NCBI GenBank assembly: GCA_973895155.1
Contig: OZ316898.1
Location: 11,470,001-11,534,000, forward strand
DNA length: 64,000 bases
Direction: 5' to 3'
DNA from: Marsupella aquatica
Lineage: Eukaryota; Marchantiophyta
Part shown: one piece after another, positions 12,354 to 23,544 of the stretch
Position numbering within the stretch: position 1 is the stretch's first letter
Layout: each line of letters begins with the position of its first letter
Translations under genes and position numbers: made by a program
Notes under the pieces: generated by a model
The model's database searches: none
Told to the model about the DNA's origin: nothing
The model's input: only the letters and a program-made list of their open reading frames with translations

Positions 12354-14250
12354 CTTCAATTTCTTTATTTGCAACCCCACGATGCACAGATCTCAACTTG
12401 CAGGCGGGGCCAGTGTGAATCCTAACAACTGCCAGAGCCATCGTCGGAAGATGGATCCCGTCCGGAATCAGGCAGGCTTCCCATGCTGAATCCCCTTCTT
12501 TCCCTTTCCCAGAGGCACCAGGCCACTGCCACACTGCCCACTCTGGTCCTCTAACACCAAATCCTCTTTCTTCTTCCCAAAGCTTCAGGGACTTTCTGTC
12601 AACGGGACTACTGCTGTCGTCCTCAACTTCGGCGAGGCCAACTCCTTTCCCACCTTCACATGTTCCCTTCCACAACAAACCTGTGCCGGACGGACGACGT
12701 CCCCAGACCCGTGCGGGACAGGACAACCTGACGTTCTCTTTCGCACGCAAGCAGAAAGCCACATCTGTGACTGCTTGCTCCGCGACAGCCCCTACACAAC
12801 TCTTCTGCGCTCCAGTTCGCTGCTAACTCCTCCACCCTAACAGCTAAAGGGCCTAACCAACTGTCAGATTCACTCGCAGCAGCAGCAGAAAGCCAATCCT
12901 GGTCATCCTCGCATGAACTATGTGTGTACACATGTCGATGAAGTGCACGAAGCCTTGTTGTCGGAGCGCTTCACCACCTGGTGTCACACTAAAACCATCA
13001 TTCCACCCTCTTGTCAAGCACTTTCATTCGCAGCCAGCCAATGCGCAAGACTCTCTAACCAAAAGCCTACTCCCACTCCTTTCTGCTTCCTCCCGGCCTG
13101 GGATCTCTCTACCCACTCCCCTCCCGCTGTTCTATAGTCGGGACGTCCGTCCGAGGCGATCAACGTGCATCAGAGTCCCCAAAAACAGTCACCCGGTCCA
13201 CCGCCCCTCCCCCCCGGCTTGAGCGGCAATCATACGACCGGCATCGGAGGAGCCTCGGACTCGAATGCGGTTGGACAAAGAAAGGCAGGAACGCAGTACA
13301 CAACGACAGAATGAATGGCGCGCAAAGTGCGGGGGAGACGAATTCGTGCGAGGACGGAAACGAACAAATCAAACGAACGAACTGTCTACCGTGCTGCCTT
13401 TTTTAAAGCTACAGTACTACAGTCCAGTCGAACCGAACCGAGTCGTCGAGTCGAGTGGAGTTGAGCGGGTCAAGGGAGTCAGGCTGTCATCGACTTACTC
13501 CTAGGGCGACCATCACACCATCGTCCATGGAGGAGCTACGAAGACGACCGCAACTGCAGCAAGCGGCAATGCAAGGCCAAGCAAGGCAAGGCAAGCACAG
13601 CCTCCGCTTCTTCCCGCAGGAAAGCTGTTGCATTATTTACAGGTGCATCGAGGACGTTGCTGCTGCCGAGTTCCAACACGAGAGGAGAGTAAATTGGCAA
13701 ACAGAGAAGGGCGAAGCTGAAGCAAGGCGACGCGACGACGCAACCAGAGAAGGCGGAGCCCACGGGAGACACGCCACTGGATCAGCAGCCGTCTGATGAG
13801 TTTGTTTGTATTCGTATTCGACCACTTACTTACTTACGGAGGACTGGGCTGTACAGTAAGCATCTCGACTCTCGAGGAAACGAGATGCTGCATCGGTTGT
13901 GACTCTATTGTAGTATTGTGACTCCATTCCCTCGTCGCTCACACAGCTACACAAGTGTGTACTCCTCGTCAATCGTCATCCCTTTTTGAGATTCAACAGT
14001 ACTGTAGGTTCGCGCAAAAAAAACAATTGAATGACCAGGTTTTGGCGCCCAGCTCATTAATGTTACATTCCAGCAATGGTGGGCTGGAACAATAAGCGTG
14101 CGGTTTCGGGACATGGGAACGAACTTAATTAATTCAATTCAGCATGAAAAACTTTACATGGAATGAAAGATATGCCACCCATAAAAGTTGTGCTGAAGAA
14201 ATGGATTACACTTTTTGACCTGGAAAAAGTGAAACGATCACCTGCAAAAA
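12354..14250 (-). promoter_or_regulatory. GC-rich promoter and 5' UTR region of the alpha/beta hydrolase gene
   Basis: The span upstream of the hydrolase start is GC- and CpG-rich to about 13800, with homopyrimidine runs, a CAAGG-type run near 13570-13595 and TTAC/GTATTC runs near 13805-13840. Several open frames exist on both strands, as expected from the low stop-codon frequency; none resembles a known protein. I read it as promoter plus 5' UTR. No TATA box or transcription start can be placed with confidence. Confidence 0.4.
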
Positions 14251-14444
14251 TCTAAAGCTGAAATATAAGGCTAAGAAAATAAAAAATCTAAGATTTTTTT
14301 TAGGGTGAAAGAACCTTTTGTGAGAAAGAGATCGAGTTATCATGAACGGAATTCCTAGACCACAAACCTTATAACCTTTAGAGTATTTTCAACAAGGTAT
14401 TTTATGATGCATGCAAACACTAATTTTTGGTGGATCTAGTAATA

Positions 14445-14607
14445 TTACCAAACTCCTGTAATTCCTATAATTCTCAAAATTGGATTAGAATAGCCCTGAT
14501 CTTTTCAACAAATTTTTTTTAAGTGTTCCGCTCAATTGAATTAAAAAATCCTATCTTCTTTGCATGCAATGGGTCGGAGGAAAAGAAGTGAGGACCCGGG
14601 GTGAGCT
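14445..14607 (-). mobile_element. MITE-like element, copy 1 (partial, reverse orientation)
   Basis: Read on the minus strand it begins ACCCCGGGTCCTCACTTC and continues through GGATTTTTTAATTCAATTGA and CTAATCCAATTTTGAGAATT. The same order of words is seen at 47216-47519 and 61050-61345. The far end is not recognisable, so the copy looks truncated or overwritten by another repeat. Confidence 0.6.
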
Positions 14608-14689
14608 GCAAGCAAACCAGGACCAGTCCTGGCAATCTGCTCAATCCCAATATTACTACTTCTTTGGTTTTGTTAGGCTATGTCTCTAA

Positions 14690-14870
14690 TATAACCTAGT
14701 TACTTCCATGTATTATTTGCTTGAGTACCAAGTCCCATAGACCATGGGAGGGGTGTACCCAAGGGCCCAAACACAAAGTGAGTTTGCACTTGAAGGTCTT
14801 TAGGTGCTAAAGAGTGAGAGGACGAGAGCAAGAGATCGAGCACATTGACTATGGTGAGTGTAATCATTTT
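14690..14870. repeat. Dispersed LTR-like repeat, copy 1
   Basis: Shared words with 35340-35560 in the same order: ATAACCTA.TTACTTCCAT, CCATGGGAGGGG, CCAAGGG, then GAGAG-rich sequence and CTATGGTG. Identity is patchy, as for an old repeat. No coding content. Confidence 0.45.
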
Positions 14871-17800
14871 GCAACATTGGATGTCTCTCATGGTCATGAA
14901 CATAACCTAGACAAGGTGAACCATGTACTTTTAGTGTTGTTATCTCTGGATGTTATTCACATGTATTTAGTAAGTTTTTTCAGTCTAGGTCGTTCCCCAA
15001 CATATATGCCATTGCCTGAGTGGTCAATTGGCAACATGATGTGTGTGCACACAAGAAAATAGAGCTTGATGGATTGATGTGGGGCAAGAGAGGTGCATGA
15101 GCAACAAGAAAACTTCAAAATGAACATGAATGCTTGATGAGAAGCAAGACGTAGGGCAAGGGGGAACACAAAATAATTCAAGAGCAATTTGCTTTTCTTT
15201 TGTTTTGCACAAGGCATCTGTCCTACTGGATTGTAGAGCTCCCATTGTCGTCCGATCAAGATCTGGCCATACTTGATCAGCGGTACACCCATTGGCTGGT
15301 CAAAGCAGTTTAGCATTCCTAACCATGGAAATCCCTTTCCCAAAAAGTGTGTTCACATTCTAATGTCTGATTGGACCTGACTTTTTGGGTTTTGCTTACT
15401 AGGTTTGGTTAAAGTCTCGTCCCTGTAGCCAAACCTGGTTGGGTCGGAGATGCTCTTATGTGATAAAGATATCAAGTTGCCATGAATGACAAACTTAGAT
15501 CACTAATTCTACAGACTATAGACAAGAGAGTCTTTAACATTTTTATATTTTTCTCTATTGTTTGTTTTGTTTTTTATGTTTATGTTTATTCCTTTTGTTA
15601 TTCTTTTATTTTTAAACTTTTTATAAAAACTAGATATTTTATATCTTGGACAGGCAGGGTTATGTGTAGATCTGAGATTGCACAAAAAATTAATACTTTG
15701 GTGATTGGCTAGGATTTGCGCTCACCTTTCTTGCGTTTTGTGAAAGCACCATCCCACTTCTGGTGAGATTGTTTATTACAGCGCTTGATTTTATTATTTA
15801 GATAGTGTTGGACCTTTGTCATTTAAATCCTTTGTATGCCTTATCAAAAGCTTCTAGCCACAATTTAAAACATTCTCGTGAAGGGCAGAAGTGGGGTCAA
15901 GGCAAACACGGTTGTAACTAATGGTGGATTGGACATGGCATGAACTTCACACTTTGTTATGAGTGAACATGAACCTGTTTGTTACATTGATAAGGACAAA
16001 CTCAATGATACAACATAGCATCAAGTTAAAAAGACATTTTGTAAAACTGCCCATCTCGTAGTTGTTGACAATGCATGCACAACAAGTTCATTTTTTACTC
16101 ATAGATATGCTTTAGGAGAGATGCACTCAGATTCCGTTTTAATGCCATCTTGTCTTTTAGTACCATGGTGCAGTTATGAGCAATATCGATCCAATTCACG
16201 CCACAAAATTGAGGACACCTACAAATTCAATGTATCCCTCCCTCATTCCCATTGCTAGTTTCATCTTAATTAGCAGGCCATTGCTCTGTCCCATACAAAC
16301 AAGCATTTCCCATACGGGTTCCCATGACTGTCTTGCATTGTTCCAAACTTGACCTTCAAAGACTCTATCCGCCACCCTACAATGGAGATGACATTATATG
16401 ACGGTCTCAATGACGGTTAGTGCATAGACAATATTTGTCACAAGATCAAAGGGAGAGAGTAGAGAATGCAGATCGCAATGGCAGCTCCCTAGGCTTATCC
16501 AAAATTGCACGTCAAGAGGATTGGGCATGCAGCAGCAAAGCCATAATTGCAATTGCATGTTGGTGCGGAGGACATATCCCCTAACTTGGCTCATCGTCAA
16601 TGTAATTTAGTGTACTGAAATTGGATTGAGAATCAACTTTTTGGATGGAAGCCTTACAATCATGGCTCAACTCATGCAATTACAGGGTCTAAATTACTTG
16701 GGTTTTGAGACAAGAAGTGAGACGAATCAGTTACATGAATTTTTTACAAAGAGTGCTGGTCCATCATGGCCTTTTTTTAAATGCTTATATATATATGCTT
16801 CTGTTGGGGCATTGGAAAGCTGCAGAGCAGGACTACTACTATTGTGCCACCCAGTTTGCATAGGTTGGACCTAAGAGAAACATTCATTCCTGTCCATGTT
16901 AAGAAATAACCTCCCGTACAAGAATCCTGGATCGACAAATAAGCAATAGAAACCAGACACAGATGGTCAGGAGCCTGTTTGCAAGTCACAATTCAGTTAA
17001 AATTGTAGAAGATGCTACCCAAGTAATTTAGACATTCTATGGAAACCGAGATGCAAACTTATCTGAGCTTCACAACAATTAAAACCCTTAGTTGGTCCTT
17101 TCAGACTTAAAATTCAATAATGCAAGGCCACAATATTATTCTCCCATTTTCAAATTTTCAAACTATAATCAATAAATGTATTGAGCATCGGATGGACCAA
17201 GCCGTCATCCTTGCCCATCCTCATCTACTGTGTAAAGTCATTATTTAGCTAGTTTGTATTTGAAGAAACAATGACCATATGCTTTTAGGAAGGAAATTCC
17301 ACTTTGTGAATGACACTCTAAGTAGTTTGGCCATGAGCAACTACTTACCACAAGATGAATTAATCCGTGGACCCCATGTTCATCAAGGAATGTGTGTGTG
17401 ATGAAGTGAGATTAATTTTCAGCAAGGCGGTGACTGATGGTTTTGAGTCTCCCGGTGATCTTGGTGTGTGCTTGTACAAAAGAGAATGCTCAAAAAATAG
17501 AGGAGATCCATCTCGTTGAGATGATTTCTCTAGATTATCAAATGGAAGGATGAATGTGGAGGAATTGAGTTTTTTTTACATTTTCCGCTTACACATTGGA
17601 GAAATCATGTTTCTACCATTCCTTATTGATTTTTTGTGAGTTACGTTGAGTATTACGGCCACAAGACAAACCGGAGGACAACACTCAGCTGTTGGCGGAA
17701 GAGCGCTTTTCATTTTGGTGGGAAGAACGCACAAAACGGACGAGCCATCACTTCACATGAAAGTTTTGTAGTTTTTTTATTTAAGAAAGCTATGGTGTGA

Positions 17801-18099
17801 GGGGAGACCAACGATTGTTTCTTTGACATAGAGGATGCATTTGGCGTCAACCTGTGTTCAGAGTGAGATTCAATTGAAGCCTGGAGGGATGTAAACAATT
17901 CAAGCCAGGAAGCAAGCGGTGCGGACAAGCGATGGCGACATAATTAATTGAAAGAATCAATTTGCAACGGCTAAATTTGAGACGGTGACGGGATTGTGAC
18001 ATCTCTTCATTGAGAATGGGAGGTGGGCATATATTTTATGATGTTGCATTTCTTGAGTCGGTGATGGTTCTTTAAGTGTGTGTAAGTTATACGCCCGGT

Positions 18100-20140
18100 T
18101 ATACGATCATACAGAATCCACCATTCACCTCAAGTGGTGGACCTTGCCACCCAGCGCCCTCACCAATCCCAGCACTCACGCCTAAGTGCCCTTGGTGCCC
18201 AAACGCCTCCACGGAATACCTCGAGCAAGCACCCTAGTGCCCCTTGCACCACTAGTGGCCCCTCCCATACGAAGCCGCACTTGCTCTCCTACTCGACCGC
18301 TACTCAACGGTCCTCACTGTCTGCACAAGCAACCAAGCATCTCGGTAAGTAACCCTTCTAGATCTAGAACTCGCCAAGTCTAGCATCCTAACTCAAGCTC
18401 AATAGACGTTGGTAAATAGGTCAGCAATAGGTCCTCCCAATGCCATAAGCCAAAACCAGAGCCCTCGCCCACTGTTCGTCCAGAACAGCTCCTTCCTTGG
18501 GCGCAGCCCGGGTTCACCCTCGTACCTATCCATCACCAACTAACCGCCTTGACCTCAGGACATGCTTATGGCCCAAATTAGCGTAGCTTGTCCTAAAGTT
18601 TGTCTCAAGCTTGTCCCAACACGCCGGGACCAGAATGGCCCCGACTCTAGAATCCAACTCCCGGTTTACCCCACTGATGGTCTGGGGGCCAAACACTTTT
18701 GGGATTCAACCCCCACACCTACTTGGCCTAGCCTCCCCAACGCCAGCTCCCTAGGGAGACTGAACGCGGCTTGGCTATTATTCGGCGGGATTTGGCAAGC
18801 GGGCAAGTTAACACCCGCAAGCCCCGAGAGCCCAAGGTACCCCCAGTCTCAAGATCTTTCCAACGCACCCAAGAAGTTCTCCAACGGACTTCCCGTTGGG
18901 AAGATATTGTCACTTCTGTTTGGCGGTCTCCCTTAGTGTCGTGACCGCCGCGGCTCACGACTTCGGCTCGCCCTTAGCACCCAGGGAGACCACTCCCCTC
19001 ATATATGCTTATGGAGACCTGCCACCCCCAGACCAGCTTTGGTCCCTAAACATTTGGCCCCCAACCCGGATCCCATCGCGCATAATGGGCGCGTCACCAA
19101 TTGGCAACGCCCATAACTTTCTTGATAGGCATCCGCAAGTGGAGTGCCTTAGCCCGTTGTGATCTGCAGGCCGACCCGATACTCAGGTATGATCGCCGCT
19201 CAAGGCCCCCGACCGGCCCAACCCGGATTGGGCCACAACTTGCGCCCCAAGCGTCCGTTGCCAATGGCGTCAACTCCATTGGCCTTGGGCCCAAGAGGAG
19301 CTCACACCTCGGGGGGGTCACTTCCATGGAAGTGGCATATCATGTGCGACAAAGTATAGGGCCATTTAAATGGTTTTGGCGGAAGACTTATTAAGTCTTC
19401 TATGGAAATATAGGGTTGTTTAATTGCAAAATGCATACGTGTCATCACATGATTGGTGTCGTACAACTTTCTAGAAAGTGACTTAGGGGGGTCATAAATG
19501 ACCCAAACCGTCGCACGTGATGTATGACCCCTCATATAGTGACCCCCCCAAGGCTCACACTCAAGCCCTCAGAACTCAAAGTCCATCCGGAGGTCCAGGT
19601 GGCCATCCTTGAGCCCGACTCATTTCTCCTTGACCCGACCAGCTCTCAACTAGTCCAAGTCCTTAGTGTGTGTCACCAGCTTGGCTCCTTGCCTCGCTAG
19701 CACCACGTCTCGTTGCCCACAAGTCTCCCCATGTTAAGTCCTCCCCAGATGGCCTATACGGGCCTGGACCATAAGGGAGCTCAGCGTCGAAGTCAGCGAC
19801 ACCGGAGCTAAGTGTTAAGGTAGTCGAGTTCCGCGACTCCTCACAACTCAAACTCAAAACTCAGTTGAAGATCACGTTTCTTTGACGCAGTGTAATAGAA
19901 TGGTAGTACCCCTTTCACAATCATCTCTCGTTGGTATCTCTCTCATCGAAAGTATAGGGTAATGAGGGTTTAGTCAGCCGTTACCAGGGTGTAACGGGCG
20001 ACCAAGTTCTGACAGAAGGTTGACCGGCGGGAGCCGGGAAACCTTCGGGAAGAACCTGGGAGCGCAGGTTACGCTCGGTAACGAGTGATCTGAACCGTCA
20101 TTACTCGACGTAACGGAGGGTTAGGATTTGGCGACTCCCA
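18100..20140. other. GC-rich island of unknown origin upstream of the recombinase gene
   Basis: Base composition changes sharply from AT-rich to GC-rich near 18080 and stays so to about 20140. The text is full of GGCCC/GGGCC words and short inverted repeats. Open frames (for example 18562-18936) have no recognisable domain. No LTR pair, terminal inverted repeat or transposase motif was found. It may be a decayed transposable element or the left part of a larger insertion that includes the recombinase gene. Confidence 0.4.
19917..19952 (+). repeat. 36-bp direct repeat, left copy, flanking the recombinase gene
   Basis: It starts ACAATCATCTCTCGTTGG and ends CTCTCATCGAAAG. It matches 23485-23520 at 35 of 36 positions; the single mismatch is a CG to CA change. 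Further shared text follows 24 bases later on the left and 18 bases later on the right (AGCCGTTAC), so the two flanks are related over about 70 bp. Confidence 0.85.
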
Positions 20141-20403
20141 ATAGCCGGTGCACCAATGAGAGAACTGGGCGACAATCAAAATAGTCAAGGGGCAAAGCGA
20201 AGCGCTACGGGCTCAATCTGCTCATTCAACGTTTCATAGGTTTTCAGTTTAGGTATTTTGAGGAGGCGGCGACACGCTGCTGCTTTCTATCATTCGATAC
20301 TGTGCTCTGTGTGCTCGATGTTTGTGTTTTTGTGGATGGCGCGAGCGGGAGTGCAAGCTGCTGCCAAGGCGTCCTTGCTTTGATTGGCGGGGTTCTGTTT
20401 GTG

Positions 20404-20521
20404 ATGGACAATCATCAACTTGCGGAGATGATTTCAAATGGATCAAAGAAGACTGAAGCTCGATGGTGATATCCTTTCCTGGCATTACGTTTATATTTAA
20501 GATTGTGTTTCATTGTTTCAG
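20404..20521 (+). other. Likely 5' UTR exon end and intron of the recombinase gene
   Basis: A TTGTTTCAG acceptor ends at 20521 and a donor GATG|GTGATA sits at 20466, giving a 56-bp intron. An open stretch from ATG 20404 (MDNHQLAEMISNGSKKTEAR) would create a TGA across this junction, so the upstream exon is more likely untranslated. A different donor could make it coding; a cDNA would settle this. Confidence 0.35.
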
Positions 20522-20545
20522 AATCATTCGAACTCCATCAATGGA

Positions 20546-22808
20546 ATGACACTGCTGGAAGCTTTTGATCCTGTTTCATCATATTCAATCATAACTGCGG
20601 GTCTAATTCACGTTATGGCAGGAAGTGAAGCAGTGAATGATGTGAGTGAGGATGTGAGTTTGGATCGACTGAGTGCGGACGAAGATAATGTAGATGCGCT
20701 ATTCTTTAACGAGTTCGAGGATGTTATGGGCGTGGAGATTGACATGGAAATGGTTTATGATGTCCCTGTGTCTGTGGTTTCAACAGAGTCGCTTGGTGAA
20801 GCAAGCTTGGAGGTGAGCTCTCTTTCGCTGAGCATACCTGGTTTACGATCGGTTCCAGATCAAATGCTAGCTGATGCTGGGAGAGGGGAGGAGAAACTCC
20901 CATCGGACCAGAATGATCGATGGGCATTGAAACGTGCTGACTCGCTACGTGCTGCCCTGAATTGGGATACGTCAATTTTCTTGGGAGACTTACCGTTACA
21001 CATGCTCAATTTGCTCCTCAGTAACCTTTTCTCCAGGGCTGTCAAGGTTGATGGTAACACGTATCCTTCCTCAACACTAATGAACATGATGAATGCATTC
21101 AACCGTATCATTAGACGTGCAAGTGATCTCAGGTCTGTCAGAGGACAAGGTAATCTGATCGAGAAAGGGTTCAATATCAACTCTCATCCCGTTTTTGCAA
21201 AGACTCGAATGGTACTGAAAGCTGCAGTCAAGAAATCAGCACGGGAGGGAGTGAACAAGAAACGAAAGAAGGTAAGTTCTCTTATTTGTTTCTAGTTTAT
21301 TGCCAGGTTTCTTGATCCGTTTTTATATTGCTGAGTTCTTTATGTTTGTTTCTGATGTCTGTATCCTATTGTTCACAGGCTGAAATAATTACGGAAGAAA
21401 TGGAGACCGCAGTTCTAGCAGATATAGATCATCAAATAACCAGCCCCCATGGATGCCAGAAGCGTCTTGCCTTCTTTTTCTTGGTTCGGCTGGGGATTCG
21501 AGGTGGCTCGGAGTTGTACAACCTGATGAGACACAATGTTCGGCTGTGTAGTGACAAGCAGGGACGAGAGTATGTGCAGTAAGTGTCGTAGGCTCTATAG
21601 GACGTTTCCGTTTATCATTTTCTTGCTGGATTTTAGCTTGTTTGATATCTGACTGGATTTCAGTTTGTTTGCAGTTTTGAAGAAAGAGAGAGCAAGAACA
21701 ATTCGTACTCCCTTGATCGCTACAATGAAGAACAATTCTGTAAATTGTTTTACAGTTATGAGATTGATTTTATCATTTGTTTGAAACAGTATTTGCGACA
21801 TTTGCCTCCTCTGGAGGGTGACACAAAACCAGACCTTTTCTTGGGGCCCATTACTAACCCTGTGAGCAACGTGTGGTACAATCGTAAGCATAAGGTTGCA
21901 CAGGAACGGGCTGGAAAGTGGCTAAGTAATATGTTGAGTGTGGTTGGATTGCCTCGTGACCTGTTTTCAAACCGCAGTGGAAGATCCACTCTAGTAACTC
22001 GCATGGCAGCCCGAGGAGTGCCTGACGAAGTGGGGATGATGATTAGTGGTCACCATACAAATAGTGGATACTCCAGATATGATCGAACACAAGAGCTGAA
22101 AATGAATGCTGCCGTTCTTGTTTCTGCCAGTACAAATGTGGATTACGAGAAAGCCTTGATAGAAGTGTCCAAGCAATTTGTGGAGGAGAAGGTTGTTGGA
22201 AACTCGGGACAGTTAAAACCTCTGATTGAAAAGATCAGCTCGAAACCAAATCTGCAGCTTTCAGTTATCAGCCCACGATGTGAGGTATGCTGGTGTCTCT
22301 TATGTTTAGATATCTGTGTTGTATTTGTTATCTGGTTTTTGTCCGGTTTGGAGGCTTAATACTCTTGTTGTTGGTGACAGGAATCAAGCAGCAGTAAAGT
22401 GGATGAGGAACGGGTAGTGAGTCAGACAAAGAAAGGCAAGCAGGTTCGTAGTTTTGTTTCAGTGTTTGTTCTGCTCTTGTATCCACACCTTACATTTATT
22501 CTGCTCTTGTACTCATACCTTGTTGTGGTTTGCTATTACAGGAAGCACTTGAAACAGTTGAACCTGTTGACACAATAGACCGGGAGCGGATGATGGCTGA
22601 GTGGCACAAGAAATTTGATGAGATCGACTGGATATCAGGGATTGCCAAGAATGATCCAGAATTTTCAGCTCGAACTTTCAGTGGAGGCACTAGTAGTTCT
22701 AGTATTTCTGTTGGCAATAGTCTCTCAGGGAATAGATTTGAGAACTGCACTATCACCTTTATTGTCAAGGATGATAAGGAGAATAAAGATCCGAAGAAGG
22801 AGACTTGA
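20546..22808 (+). CDS. Crypton/DUF3504-type tyrosine recombinase
   Basis: Tyrosine recombinases cut and join DNA through a covalent tyrosine link, as in Crypton transposons and their domesticated relatives (ZMYM2, KIAA1958). Five exons join in frame: 20546-21271, 21379-21578, 21675-22284, 22381-22443 and 22542-22808. They encode 621 aa with GT-AG introns. After an acidic N-terminus, residues about 125-240 resemble the family's N-terminal fold (DLPLHMLNLLLSNLF, DGNTYPSSTLMNMMNAFNR). The catalytic part shows Arg283 (LGIRGGSEL), NRSGRST with Arg412, GHH with His435, and the likely nucleophile Tyr444 (SRYDR). The usual His of HxxR is Arg409. The tail ends ENCTITFIVKDDKENKDP. The frame is intact. 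A 56-bp intron at 20466-20521 probably lies in the 5' UTR. Met at 20546 is the first in-frame start after it; an overlapping ATG GAA TGA at 20541 may damp initiation. A start near 20614 is possible. Confidence 0.88.
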
Positions 22809-23254
22809 TGTGATTCAGGAGATTCAGTTTTTGCATAGCAAGATTCAATCCATGAGTTTCCTGGATGATCAATTGTTTCTTTCCGTCAATTTTATCACAG
22901 GATTCATGATCTAATGATCCCTTTGATTTCAATAAAATGTCGAATTTCAGAGATTACTGAATGCTGTGATGGTCTTTCGACCTGAGTAATACAACTACTG
23001 TATTGTAATGGAGTGTATTTTTGAGTCCTCAAACAAAAATATGCATAGGACAGTGAGTTGCAACGCTGCTCGCTACTCATCGGAAGCAAATGTGATGGAG
23101 AGAAATTGTGAAGTCCCATATTTGGGAAGTGTTGTACTTGTCCACCGCTGTATCCATGGAGTTCATACGACAAAATATCTTACCAAAATCAAGTTATTAA
23201 ATTGAACTCAGACTGTGTGGACGGAACATTCAAATTGGATGGACACCTGTCAAG

Positions 23255-23401
23255 GATGGACGGAATATGCCATTTGCATCAAGAACGTACTATTTCCGTA
23301 AGCGGATTATTACATTCCATAGGCCCATTATGACATTCCGTAAGTCAATTATGAAACTCAGTAAGGAATTATGTCATGTCAGACCGGATATTATGGAAAT
23401 A
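23255..23401 (+). repeat. 21-bp degenerate tandem array, 5 to 7 units
   Basis: Five units of exactly 21 bp are clear: 23297-23317, 23318-23338, 23339-23359, 23360-23380 and 23381-23401. The shared core is ATTATGACATTC, often preceded by CGTAAG. Two more diverged units can be aligned just upstream, back to about 23255. The array starts about 450 bp after the recombinase stop codon and ends about 60 bp before the 25-bp repeat at 23459. Confidence 0.7.
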
Positions 23402-23458
23402 AACAAGTATGATGGAAACCTTCACCAGACGGTAAGCCAAACCCTAAGCCTCTGTTAC

Positions 23459-23544
23459 GAGAGAGGATCAAGTATGAGCCGTTGACAATCATCTCTCATT
23501 GGTATCTCTCTCATCGAAAGAGAGAGGATCAAGTATGAGCCGTT
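23459..23544 (+). repeat. 25-bp repeat flanking the right 36-bp copy
   Basis: The 25-mer starting GAGAGAGGATCAAGTATGAG occurs at 23459-23483 and again at 23520-23544. It brackets the right copy of the 36-bp repeat (23485-23520). The unit spacing is 61 bp. Confidence 0.85.
23485..23520 (+). repeat. 36-bp direct repeat, right copy
   Basis: It matches 19917-19952 with one mismatch, in the same orientation, on the other side of the recombinase gene. Together they bound about 3.6 kb that contains only this gene and the tandem array. Confidence 0.85.

Larger units (their letters stand above)
14250..18100. other. AT-rich intergenic span with degenerate repeats
   Basis: No gene is supported. The span holds a MITE-family copy (about 14445-14607), part of a dispersed LTR-like repeat (about 14690-14870) related to 35340-35560, and a second piece near 15455-15560 resembling 14320-14400. 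The rest is low-complexity AT-rich sequence with stops in all frames. Confidence 0.5.

Noticed and set aside
12346-13825. Several long open frames upstream of the hydrolase gene on both strands
   Set aside because: They lie in GC-rich, CpG-rich promoter sequence, overlap each other in many frames and match no protein family.
18562-18936. 124-residue plus-strand open frame in the GC-rich island
   Set aside because: No domain and no splice context; low stop frequency in GC-rich DNA explains it.
21740-21789. Possible 50-bp GT-AG intron inside recombinase exon 3
   Set aside because: Removing it shifts the frame, while reading straight through keeps 203 codons open up to the next donor; exon 3 is kept whole.
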